Shown here: one piece after another, positions 1-6,693 of the stretch | How the letters are laid out: each line of letters opens with the position of its first letter | How positions within the stretch are numbered: position 1 is the stretch's first letter | Assembly: GCA_012719195.1 (NCBI GenBank) | Contig: JAAYAV010000123.1 | Span: forward strand, 1-7,943 | Length of the DNA stretch: 7,943 nucleotides | Direction of reading: 5' to 3' | Source: Anaerolineae bacterium | GTDB taxonomy: Bacteria > Chloroflexota > Anaerolineae > DRVO01 | The notes under the pieces: model-generated | Databases searched by the model: none | What the model was told of the DNA's origin: nothing | What the model saw: the letters and a program-made list of their open reading frames with translations, nothing else | Program-made: the position numbers and the translations under genes

Positions 1-3000
1 CTGGCCGGCGTGGACGAGGCGACGGAGAGATTGCTGCGGCTAGAGGAGCAGCGGCAAGCGGCGCGTATCATCCTGATTCCCTCGGAGAGCATCGCGCCCA
101 CAGCGGTGCGGCAGGCGTTGGGCAGCGTCTTCAACAACGTGTATGCCGAGGGCTATCCCGCCGCCCGGATGATGCAGGACGACGTCGAAATGCTGATGGA
201 CGTCGAGCATCAACTCTCCTACTACCGCCGCTACGGCGACCGTCGCTACTACAAGGGCGCCGACCTGGTCAACGTGGTGGAGTCGCTCGCGCAGCGTCGG
301 TGCGCCGAGATCTTTGCCAACGATCTGGTTCCCTCCGACGACCTGTATGTGAACGTGCAGCCGCTCTCGGGGGCAGCGGCCAACCTGGCGGTGTACGAGG
401 CCCTCATCTCGCCCGGCGACACCCTCATGGGCATGAACCTGTTCATCGGCGGGCACCTGACGCACGGGAGCCAGTTCAACGCCTCCGGGCGCCGCTACAA
501 GGTGGCGAGCTACGGCATCGGCTCGGATGGCCGGCTCGACTACGATGCCATCCGCAAGCAGGCCCTGGAGGCTAGGCCGAAGATCATCGTTGCCGGGTAC
601 ACCTCGTACCCGTGGGCGCCGGATTGGGCCCGCTTCCGAGAGATCGCCGACGCCTGTGGCGCCTACCTGATGGCCGACATCGCCCATCCGGCCGGCCTGG
701 TGGTGGGTGGGGCCTACCCCAGCCCGGTGGGCTACGCCGATGTCATTACCTTCACGACCCACAAGACCATGTGCGGGCCGCGTGGCGCCGTGATCGTGAC
801 GGCCGATCGCGGGATCAGCCGCAAGATCAACTCAGCCGTGTTTCCGGGCATGCAGGGTGGGCCGCACCCGAACAAGTTCGCCGCCATGGCGGTGGCTTTC
901 GGCATCGCCGCGAAGCCGGAGTTCGGGCGCCTGATGCACCGCATCACCGAGAACGCCCAGGCACTGGCCAGATCGCTGACCGACCGCGGCCTTAAGTTGG
1001 CCTACGGCGGCACCGACACCCACCTGATGCTCATAGACCTGCGCTCGGTGGACCGGCCGAGCAAGCTGCCCTTCCGGGGCGAGACGGCGGTGCGCATCCT
1101 TGAGCTGGCCGGCCTGGTGGCCAACAAGAACACCATCCCGGGTGACCGGGTCACGGCCCTGGGGAGCGCCGTGCGGTTGGGAACCCCCTGGGTGTCGCAG
1201 CGAGGCATGGGCCCGGCGGAGATGGATCGCATCGCCGACTGCATCGCCCGGCTGCTGGTGGCGACCCATCCCTTCTGCTATGCCGGCGTGGCCTGCGAGC
1301 TGCCGCGAGGGAAGATCGAGGCCTCGGTGCTGGAGGAGGTCCGCGCCGAGGTGGCCGACCTGACCGGCAGCGCCCCCAATGACGTGCCCGGCTCCGAGAT
1401 GGTGGCGCCGGCATGCCCGGTGAGCGGGCTGGCGCCGCGGGGCAAGGAGCTGCTGTTGGTGAAGGGCCGGCGGGCACGCTCGTTCCTGCGCGAGGCCTGT
1501 ACCGGGCCGGTCTCCATCCTGCCTGAAGGCGAGTGGAAGCGCACCCTGGTGCTGGACGCTGACGGCAAGGTGCTGGATGACCTGCATGTATGCTACCTGG
1601 GCCCGGACGGCCACGGCCGCGATCGCTGCCTGGTGGCCATCACGGCGGAGCGTTGCCCGCAAGTGCGCGCCTGGCTGGAAGGTCTGTCGGACGGGTACAC
1701 GATCTTCGATCGCCAGGACATCCAGAGCAAGATCGAAGGGCCGGTGACGGTGGCAGGGGTGATGGCGACCGACGCCGACGCCACCACGCTGGACGCGGCG
1801 CGGACGCTGCGCGGGATGACGCTGCCGCAGCCGGTGACGGCCGGCGCGGACGCCCTGTCAGTGTATCGTGCCGGACACGAGGACCTGTTCTCGCTGACCA
1901 AGCCCTACTTCGTGGGTCAGGCAGCGTTGGAGAGTGCGCTCCCCGAGTCGGACAAGGTGGACTTCGTCTGGCAGGAGCCGGAAGAGGGGGCACCCAAGCG
2001 CACCGTGCTCTACGAGGAGCACCGGGAGTTGGGCGCCAAGCTGATTCCTTTCGCCGGCTGGGAGATGCCCGTCTGGTACACGAGCGTTAGCGACGAGCAC
2101 CGGGCGGTGCGGCAGGCGGCCGGCCTGTTCGATGTGTCGCACATGGCCGCCTTCGAGGTCAGCGGACCGCATGCCACCGCCTTCCTGGATGTGGTGGGCA
2201 GCAACTACGCCGGCTGGCTGCAGCCCGGGCAGTCGCACTACTCCTACCTGCTGGACCCCGACGGCAACGTCATAGACGACGTCATGGTCTACTACGTGGA
2301 GCGCGATCACTACCTGATGGTGGTGAACGCCGCCAACGCCGATAAGGACTGGGCTTGGCTCAACGCCGTGAACGAGGGGCGGGTGATCATTGACCGCCGC
2401 AACCCCGCCGCCGAGGTCCATGGCCGCGCTATCCTGCGGGACCTGAAGGACGCGTCTGTGGGAGCGGACCGCCGCGTAGACATCGCCTTGCAGGGTCCGG
2501 CGTCGCTGGAGATCCTGCAGGCGCTCACCGAGGATCCGAAGGTGCAGCGTGCCCTGGGACGGGTGCGGCGCACGGACCTGATCCGGGCCGAACTGGCCGG
2601 GATGGACCTGATCGTGGCCCGCACCGGCTACACCGGTGAGGACATGGCCTTCGAGATCTTCGTCCACCCCGATGAGGCGGTGCGTCTGTGGAGGGCAATC
2701 CTGGAGAAGGGTGAGCCGTTCGGGGTGAAGCCGTGCGGCCTGGCCTCTCGCGACAGCACTCGCACCGAAGCAGGGCTACCGCTGTACGGGCACGAACTGG
2801 CGGGGCCACTGGAGATCCTGCCGCAGGAATCGGGCTTCTCCAACTTCCTCAAGGCGCACAAGCCCTTCTACATCGGGCGGTCGGCGGTCATGGAGCGGGC
2901 TACCACCAGCACGCGGCAGTTGGTCCGCTTCAAGGTGAATGAGACCGGGCAGCGGGCGCTGCGCGGCGGCGAGCATGGCGAGCCGGTGCTCAACGGACGT

Positions 3001-3234
3001 GGCGCCTACATCGGCCAGGTTACCAGCGCCGCTCTCGCTGAAGGGGTGCAGGTGGGCTTGGCTATGGTGGACAAGCGGTTCACCGCGCCCGGTACGGCCA
3101 TCTACATGCTGCCGGCCTCGGGCCGGCACTCGGCGAAGGCGCCGGCCGATATGGGACTGGGCGACTCGGTGACCATGCCTATCGCTGCCACCGTGCTGAG
3201 GCGCTTCCCCGGTCGAGGCGGCGACTCCGACTAG
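1..3234 (+). CDS. glyA-gcvT: Bifunctional serine hydroxymethyltransferase / aminomethyltransferase (SHMT-GcvT fusion), probably 5'-partial
   Basis: Residue numbers count from the GTG at 10. Residues about 1-455 are a PLP-dependent serine hydroxymethyltransferase (serine + THF to glycine + methylene-THF). YAEGYP (45-50), GGHLTHG (147-153), DIAHPAGL (223-230), the PLP-lysine motif TTHKT with K252, SAVFPGMQGGP (275-285) and VRLGTP with R389 are all present. Residues about 664-1070 are a GcvT-type aminomethyltransferase (T protein of glycine cleavage). It shows FAGWEMPVWY (681-690), FDVSHM, the IDDVMVYY motif that carries the family's catalytic Asp (756/757), RTGYTGED (871-878) and CGLASRDSTRTEAGLPLYG (909-927). 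Residues about 475-642 resemble a decayed GcvT/YgfZ folate-binding segment ending in KPYFVG. E. coli GlyA is about 417 aa and GcvT about 364 aa, so 1074 aa is a true fusion. The frame is open to base 1 and SHMTs usually have a few more N-terminal residues, so the real start may lie left of the window. The stop is TAG. No gcvH or gcvP is visible here. Confidence 0.93.
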   Translation: MAGVDEATERLLRLEEQRQAARIILIPSESIAPTAVRQALGSVFNNVYAEGYPAARMMQDDVEMLMDVEHQLSYYRRYGDRRYYKGADLVNVVESLAQRRCAEIFANDLVPSDDLYVNVQPLSGAAANLAVYEALISPGDTLMGMNLFIGGHLTHGSQFNASGRRYKVASYGIGSDGRLDYDAIRKQALEARPKIIVAGYTSYPWAPDWARFREIADACGAYLMADIAHPAGLVVGGAYPSPVGYADVITFTTHKTMCGPRGAVIVTADRGISRKINSAVFPGMQGGPHPNKFAAMAVAFGIAAKPEFGRLMHRITENAQALARSLTDRGLKLAYGGTDTHLMLIDLRSVDRPSKLPFRGETAVRILELAGLVANKNTIPGDRVTALGSAVRLGTPWVSQRGMGPAEMDRIADCIARLLVATHPFCYAGVACELPRGKIEASVLEEVRAEVADLTGSAPNDVPGSEMVAPACPVSGLAPRGKELLLVKGRRARSFLREACTGPVSILPEGEWKRTLVLDADGKVLDDLHVCYLGPDGHGRDRCLVAITAERCPQVRAWLEGLSDGYTIFDRQDIQSKIEGPVTVAGVMATDADATTLDAARTLRGMTLPQPVTAGADALSVYRAGHEDLFSLTKPYFVGQAALESALPESDKVDFVWQEPEEGAPKRTVLYEEHRELGAKLIPFAGWEMPVWYTSVSDEHRAVRQAAGLFDVSHMAAFEVSGPHATAFLDVVGSNYAGWLQPGQSHYSYLLDPDGNVIDDVMVYYVERDHYLMVVNAANADKDWAWLNAVNEGRVIIDRRNPAAEVHGRAILRDLKDASVGADRRVDIALQGPASLEILQALTEDPKVQRALGRVRRTDLIRAELAGMDLIVARTGYTGEDMAFEIFVHPDEAVRLWRAILEKGEPFGVKPCGLASRDSTRTEAGLPLYGHELAGPLEILPQESGFSNFLKAHKPFYIGRSAVMERATTSTRQLVRFKVNETGQRALRGGEHGEPVLNGRGAYIGQVTSAALAEGVQVGLAMVDKRFTAPGTAIYMLPASGRHSAKAPADMGLGDSVTMPIAATVLRRFPGRGGDSD

Positions 3235-3256
3235 CGACCGCTCTGACGGATCGGAA

Positions 3257-3287
3257 AGGGGCGCGACCCAACTCGGGTCGCGCCCCT
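3257..3287. terminator. Bidirectional hairpin terminator between convergent genes
   Basis: A perfect 13-bp inverted repeat (3257-3269 with 3275-3287) encloses a 5-nt loop. It lies 22 nt after the stop of the SHMT-GcvT gene and 22 nt beyond the stop of the convergent 497-residue gene. Read on the minus strand the stem is followed by TTTCC; on the plus strand by CTT. The U tracts are short, so termination in both directions is inferred from the stem and its convergent setting. Confidence 0.8.
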
Positions 3288-3309
3288 CTTGCCGTGTTAC
3301 GGGGTAGAG

Positions 3310-4803
3310 TCAGGCCGTATAGTGAGCGGGCAGGACCATAAGGCCGGAGGACTCCTGGGCGTAGGAGAAGGGGCCCTGGGGCACGCGTGAGGCCACCTGG
3401 ATCAGGCCGCGATCCATGTACTCCCAGATCGTCTCGAAAGGCTGCTTCCCGGGGACCCACTTCTCCACCACAGCGGCGCCGTGCCCGGGCAGGATCGTGA
3501 AGGCGACCTGTCGCGGATCATCGGGATTCTGCAGACAGTGAGCGTGGCTGAAGGCGTGGGCGATGGCACGCGCCTGGGCGTCGGTGGCGCAACTGACGGG
3601 GTAATGGTGGAAGGCGGGTGGCAGCGGGGCGAACTCGACCATGCCGGGGTCGTAGGCGCTGATGCCGCGGTGTCCGTGCAGCTTGGACCGCACCACGGGC
3701 ACGCGCGCCTGCAGGCCCCATTCCGGGCCAAGCTTGAGCCAGGGCAGTTCCTCGTCCATCCCGCGCATCTCCACCGACTCGGACGAAGGGGAGTGGTTGG
3801 GTCGGCCCTCAACCTGGCGAACAACCGCGCCTAGCCCATCCGGCCGCACGCCCACTATCACCGCCAGGTCCTCATGGGTGAGCGCGCCCTTGTCGACGGG
3901 GCGGGCGCTGCCGGTCACGGTGGCGATGAGCGCATGCAGGCGCGGGTCCCAGGTGGCGAAGCAGCCCTCGCTGTACTGGCTGGCGACGGCGTCATTCAGC
4001 GCGGGCAACTGCACCAGCTCTGAGATGACGAGCATGCGGGTGAAGAAGCGGCGCGTCCCCAGCTCGCGGCCGGCCCGCACCATGGCGTCCGGCGTGTCCA
4101 ACCGTGCCCACTCTGCGGCCGTCACCACCGGGTCCATCACCTGATGGTTGGTGACCTCGCTGGTGCTGAGTGCGGTGACGACGCGCATCGTCAGGTCGCG
4201 GTAGAAAGCGCGGGCATCATCGGCAAGCGTTTCGGGGTGAGCGCCGGCAAGGTCGAAGGTGAAGGCACGCTCGGGCTCGTCCTCTCCCACCACCAGGATC
4301 GTCCGGATGCACTTCGCCTGCGCCTGGACGAGGCGGAGCAGGGCGAGCATGGGGCCGCCGCGGCGACCCTGCTCGAAGATGACTTCGTGCCCTTGAGGGG
4401 CTAGCCCCGGGTAGTCGCACAGGTCGCGGCGAGGCGTGGGTTCCTCGATGTAGGCGGCGAGTTGGTCGAGCAGCGGCTGGAGTTCGGCGGGCTGGGCGTG
4501 GAGGACGGTGAAAACGGTGGGCTGCCGCGGCAGGCGGTAGCGGGCGCGGGCGGTGAACATGAGGGCCCGGCGCCAGGGCAAGGGCTTCCCGAACTCGGCC
4601 GTGGTGATGATTCCCGCGGTGTCGCTGTTGGGGCGGGGCTGCACCTCCTGCCCCTGACCGGCGAGGGCAGCGGAGAGCTCATCGAGGACGCGGTGGGCAA
4701 GTGAGGTTCCGGGTCCGGGCAGCAGCGCTATGGGGCTCCGTCGGAGCCAGGGGTGTTCGATGGCGGTCAGCTGCTCGACTGACGAGGGTGACATGGCGGT
4801 CAT
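3310..4803 (-). CDS. Conserved-looking protein of unknown function, 497 aa
   Basis: I do not recognise this family. The frame is long, has GC-rich codon use like its neighbours and a good ribosome site (GAGG at 4813-4816, 9 nt before ATG), so it is a real gene. A second ATG three codons in is a possible alternative start. No signal peptide or membrane segment is evident, so it is probably cytoplasmic. Visible landmarks are DYPGLAPQGHEVIFEQGRRGGP (130-151, mixed charged and glycine-rich), a hydrophobic strand then acidic patch TILVVGEDEPE (168-178), YSEGCFATWDP (277-287), TGSARPVDKG (297-306), LHGHRGISAYDP (375-386), HHYP (399-402), FSHAHC (418-423) and LPGHGAAVVEKWVPG (438-452). The cluster of His, Cys and acidic residues in the C-terminal half could form a metal site, but this is a guess. 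It starts 27 nt after the SDR stop on the same strand, so the two probably share a transcript and a substrate pathway. It ends in TGA beside a terminator. Confidence 0.85.
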   Translation of the reverse strand: MTAMSPSSVEQLTAIEHPWLRRSPIALLPGPGTSLAHRVLDELSAALAGQGQEVQPRPNSDTAGIITTAEFGKPLPWRRALMFTARARYRLPRQPTVFTVLHAQPAELQPLLDQLAAYIEEPTPRRDLCDYPGLAPQGHEVIFEQGRRGGPMLALLRLVQAQAKCIRTILVVGEDEPERAFTFDLAGAHPETLADDARAFYRDLTMRVVTALSTSEVTNHQVMDPVVTAAEWARLDTPDAMVRAGRELGTRRFFTRMLVISELVQLPALNDAVASQYSEGCFATWDPRLHALIATVTGSARPVDKGALTHEDLAVIVGVRPDGLGAVVRQVEGRPNHSPSSESVEMRGMDEELPWLKLGPEWGLQARVPVVRSKLHGHRGISAYDPGMVEFAPLPPAFHHYPVSCATDAQARAIAHAFSHAHCLQNPDDPRQVAFTILPGHGAAVVEKWVPGKQPFETIWEYMDRGLIQVASRVPQGPFSYAQESSGLMVLPAHYTA

Positions 4804-4830
4804 CTTGTTCGTCCTCGGTGCGCTCCCTTC

Positions 4831-5646
4831 TCAGAGCCTGGTGACACCTTCGGGCACCCCGTCCTCCCAACCTTCGAGGTGCAGCACCCGCACGAACCAG
4901 TCCCCCAAGCGCGGGGAGCACGTATTGACATAATGGAAGAGGCGGGCCTGAAAGGGTAGGATCACCTCAGGCGGCCGGTTGCGGAGGGCCTTGACGATGG
5001 CGGCGGCCACGGCTTCCGGCGGTATCTTGGCCGAAACAGCGGGGACGCGCAATGAGCCGATCAGGGGCGTGTCCACCCGCGCCGGGAAGACAGTGGTGAT
5101 GTGGACTCCCGTCCCGTGAAGGTCCTGCCGCATGCATTCCGCCAGGCCACTGGCGGCGGCCTTGGCGGCGACGTAGGGTCCGTCCAAAGGCAATCCCTTC
5201 TTGGCGTCCATGGACGTCACTAGGATGAGGTGTCCGTCGCGCTGGCGGAGCATGTGGGGCAGCGCGGCGAGCATGCAATAGACGGTGCCGTAGAAGTTGA
5301 CGGCCAGGCTGCGCTCGAGATCCTCGACGGTCAGCGCCATGGCGTGGGCGCGCACGTAGGCTCCGGCGCAGGCGACGAGCACGTCAATGCGGCCCCAATG
5401 GTCGAAGGCGGCCTGAATGAGGCGGTCGACCTCAGCGCGGGAGGTGACATCGGTTGGCTGGACGAGCGCCTCGGCGCCGGCGGCGCGGCAGAGGGCGGCG
5501 ACCTCCTCCAGGGCGGCCTCGTTGCGGGCGGCCAGGCAAAGATGGGCGCTCTTCTCGGCCAGGGCGATGGCGGTGGCGCGACCGATCCCGCTGGAAGCGC
5601 CGGTGACGATGCAGGTGCGGCCGGTGGGTGGCTGCGGGCTAGGCAT
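4831..5646 (-). CDS. Classical short-chain dehydrogenase/reductase (SDR), 271 aa
   Basis: This is an NAD(P)-dependent oxidoreductase with a Rossmann fold. It shows the cofactor motif TGASSGIG (15-22), Asp66 in the PTDVT segment, the CAGA turn at 93-96 (an NNAG variant), Asn117, catalytic Ser145 and the YxxxK pair Tyr158/Lys162. The FPARVDTP segment (187-194) is the usual PG-motif region. The residue after the second strand is Ala-Arg (40-41), which often favours NADP(H); this is an inference. The length is typical of classical SDRs. The C-terminal 40 residues, with HYVNTCSPRLGDWFVRVL (238-255), may form a hydrophobic or membrane-contacting tail. The start ATG at 5646 follows AGGTGA (5656-5661) at 9 nt. 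The substrate cannot be named. It is followed at 27 nt by the 497-residue unknown gene, most likely in one operon. Confidence 0.93.
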   Translation of the reverse strand: MPSPQPPTGRTCIVTGASSGIGRATAIALAEKSAHLCLAARNEAALEEVAALCRAAGAEALVQPTDVTSRAEVDRLIQAAFDHWGRIDVLVACAGAYVRAHAMALTVEDLERSLAVNFYGTVYCMLAALPHMLRQRDGHLILVTSMDAKKGLPLDGPYVAAKAAASGLAECMRQDLHGTGVHITTVFPARVDTPLIGSLRVPAVSAKIPPEAVAAAIVKALRNRPPEVILPFQARLFHYVNTCSPRLGDWFVRVLHLEGWEDGVPEGVTRL

Positions 5647-5701
5647 GCGCGCTGGTCACCTCTCTGCGGGGGAGTGGGGTGGCGAACGGTGCCGAACGCA
5701 A

Positions 5702-5717
5702 GCCCCGATGTCGGGGC
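5702..5717. repeat. Short inverted repeat upstream of the SDR gene
   Basis: Seven-base arms (5702-5708 and 5711-5717) are separated by 2 nt, so a real hairpin would open its innermost pair. It lies between the Prx terminator-like hairpin and the SDR ribosome site, in the probable leader or promoter region of the SDR operon. Function is unknown; it may be chance in GC-rich DNA. Confidence 0.35.
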
Positions 5718-5730
5718 AGGATAGACATAA

Positions 5731-5753
5731 GGGGCCCGAGCGAGTCGGGCCCC
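5731..5753 (-). terminator. Probable terminator of the selenoperoxiredoxin gene
   Basis: A perfect 9-bp GC-rich stem (5731-5739 with 5745-5753) has a 5-nt loop. It lies 73 nt past the peroxiredoxin stop codon. Read on the minus strand it is followed by TTATGTCTAT, a weak U-rich tail. It separates the peroxiredoxin from the SDR operon. The 5647-5826 gap of 180 nt otherwise shows no gene and no convincing promoter. Confidence 0.55.
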
Positions 5754-5826
5754 CGAAAGCTGTACGGCTAGGCGAGCGAGCGGCTGCCGGCGCTGCCGAC
5801 GGAGCCGTTCGCGGGCCGGGGCGAGC

Positions 5827-6528
5827 CTAGGGCTTCCACTGCTCCCAGACGCGTCCGACCAGGTTGGGGCCGGGAGTAAGGGTCTTCCCTCCGGGCTGCC
5901 AGCCAGACGGGGTGACCTCGCCGGTCTTGACCACGTGCTGGAAGGCGAGGACCTGACGGAGCAACTCGTCGGGATTGCGGCCGACTTCGGGCGTCAGCAC
6001 TTCCATAGCGCGGATGATCCCATCCGGGTCGATGATGAAGCGGCCGCGAATGTCAACGCCGGACTCTTCATCGTAGACGCCGTAGGCAGTGCCGATCTTG
6101 CCGCCAGCATCGGAGAGCATGGGGAAGGGAACCCCGCCAGGCAGCATCTTGGACAGCTCCTGCTCCTGCCAGATCTTGTGCACGAAGCGGCTGTCGGTGC
6201 TCATAGCGAGGACTACCGTGTCGATAGCCTGGAACTTGTCGTACCGGGCGGCGACCGCCGCCAATTCGGTCGGTCAGACAAAGGTGAAGTCACCCGGGTA
6301 GAAGCAGACTACTACCCATTTCCCCTTGTAGTCCGACAGGCGGACGGGCTTGAAGCCTTCGTCACGAACCCAGGCGGTAGCTTCGAAGTCCGGTGCGGGC
6401 TTCCCAACTCTGGCCAACATGCTTGGTGCCTCCTTGGGCGCTGGGCCGGTCGATGGCGCGGCGGGTGCGGCGGCGGGGGCGATAATACCCTTCGCCGGCG
6501 TTACGCAGCCGTCCTTGAGCTCTGCCAT
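5827..6528 (-). CDS. Selenocysteine-containing peroxiredoxin (AhpC/Prx1-like), in-frame TGA = Sec85
   Basis: This is a peroxiredoxin that reduces H2O2 or organic peroxides, read as 233 aa with one in-frame TGA (6274-6276) decoded as selenocysteine. The two halves are in the same frame and are collinear with the AhpC family. Before the TGA are GKPAPDFEA (42-50), LSDYKGKWVVV and YPGDFTFV (77-84). After it are PTELAAVAARYDKF (86-99), STDSRFVHKIW, PFPMLSD, RGRFIIDPDGIIR (161-173) and GEVTPSGWQPG (203-213). The TGA replaces the peroxidatic Cys of the P-x3-T-x2-C motif (P78, T82, U85). The usual resolving Cys in GEVCP is Thr206. The only cysteines are Cys8 and Cys75. The start ATG at 6528 is preceded by AAGGAGG (6534-6540) at 5 nt. 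An Ala/Pro-rich extension (about 15-35) precedes the family's usual N-terminus at M37. The stop is TAG. A gene caller would split this into two pieces, with the second starting falsely at TTG 6264. Sec-containing Prx such as PrxU of Eubacterium acidaminophilum are known, which supports the reading. A nonsense mutation is the alternative. Confidence 0.9.
6243..6270 (-). promoter_or_regulatory. Candidate bacterial SECIS element
   Basis: Starting 3 nt after the in-frame TGA, the minus-strand RNA can fold into a 4-bp lower stem (6267-6270 with 6243-6246), an AAUU bulge (6263-6266), a perfect 6-bp GC upper stem (6257-6262 with 6247-6252) and a GGUC tetraloop (6253-6256). There are 17 nt between the TGA and the loop. 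Known bacterial SECIS elements sit directly downstream of the UGA, with the apical loop roughly 16-37 nt away and a G at the start of the loop. The E. coli fdhF element, as I recall it, also has a GGUC loop above a bulged U. The hairpin falls inside the coding sequence (residues 87-95, Ala/Val-rich). SelB binding is inferred. Confidence 0.78.
6420..6435 (-). promoter_or_regulatory. Internal ribosome binding site and possible second start (Met37) of the peroxiredoxin
   Basis: AAGGAGG (6429-6435) sits 8 nt before the ATG of Met37 (6418-6420). Met37 opens MLARVGKPAPDFEA, exactly where standard AhpC-type proteins begin. Initiation here would give a 197-residue form without the Pro/Ala-rich extension and Cys8. 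The same bases encode Lys-Glu-Ala-Pro-Ser, so the match could be incidental. Confidence 0.45.
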
Positions 6529-6587
6529 ACACCCCTCCTTGTGGGATAACGTTCGGCGCATCGTTCTCTGCGAACAACAGCGATTAC

Positions 6588-6616
6588 ACTATACTACGCC
6601 TTACCGCGCAAGTCCA
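6588..6616 (-). promoter_or_regulatory. Predicted sigma-70-type promoter of the peroxiredoxin
   Basis: On the minus strand, a -35 box TGGACT (6611-6616, 4 of 6 to consensus) and a -10 box TATAGT (6588-6593, 5 of 6) are 17 bp apart. Transcription would start near 6580 and give a leader of about 50 nt before ATG 6528. This is an unusually AT-rich patch for the window. An overlapping alternative pair (TTGCGC and TGTAAT, also 17 bp apart) exists. The leader contains GTTC and GAAC half-sites around 6551-6575 that might form an operator, which is speculative. Confidence 0.5.
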
Positions 6617-6664
6617 CCAGAATACTGGTTCGGAAGCGCGATGTCGGGCCTCTGGTGCGGACGG

Positions 6665-6693
6665 TTGACGGGCAGCCGGCCGCCACCTAGGCT
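6665..6693 (+). promoter_or_regulatory. Possible promoter of the Ldh_2 dehydrogenase gene
   Basis: TTGACG (6665-6670, 5 of 6 to the -35 consensus) is followed after 17 bp by TAGGCT (6688-6693, 3 of 6 to -10). A transcript starting near 6700 would fit the ATG at 6727 and would exclude the upstream GTG at 6694. The weak -10 box keeps confidence low. Confidence 0.35.

Noticed and set aside
832..2667. Long antisense open frames (for example 832-1662 and 1858-2667, minus strand)
   Set aside because: They lie opposite the SHMT-GcvT gene, have low-complexity His/Arg/Gly-rich translations with no motifs, and result from high third-position GC.
4804..4833. A second Sec or read-through site: the SDR TGA is in frame with the next gene's ATG 30 nt on
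   Set aside because: The SDR ends at a normal family length, the next gene has its own GAGG site at 9 nt, and no GGU-loop hairpin follows this TGA. It is ordinary operon spacing.
5827..6264. A separate 145-residue gene starting at TTG 6264
   Set aside because: It has no ribosome site and would lack the thioredoxin-fold N-terminus and catalytic residue of a peroxiredoxin. It is the second half of the selenoprotein.
6274..6276. The TGA in the peroxiredoxin as a sequencing error, nonsense mutation or reassigned codon
   Set aside because: No frame change is needed, all family motifs continue on both sides, the TGA falls exactly on the catalytic Cys codon, and a SECIS-like hairpin follows. TGA is used as an ordinary stop by the SDR and 497-residue genes, so global reassignment to Trp or Gly is unlikely.
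6529..6561. The ATG at 6561 as start of the peroxiredoxin
   Set aside because: The strongest ribosome site (AAGGAGG, 6534-6540) lies inside that extension and serves ATG 6528.
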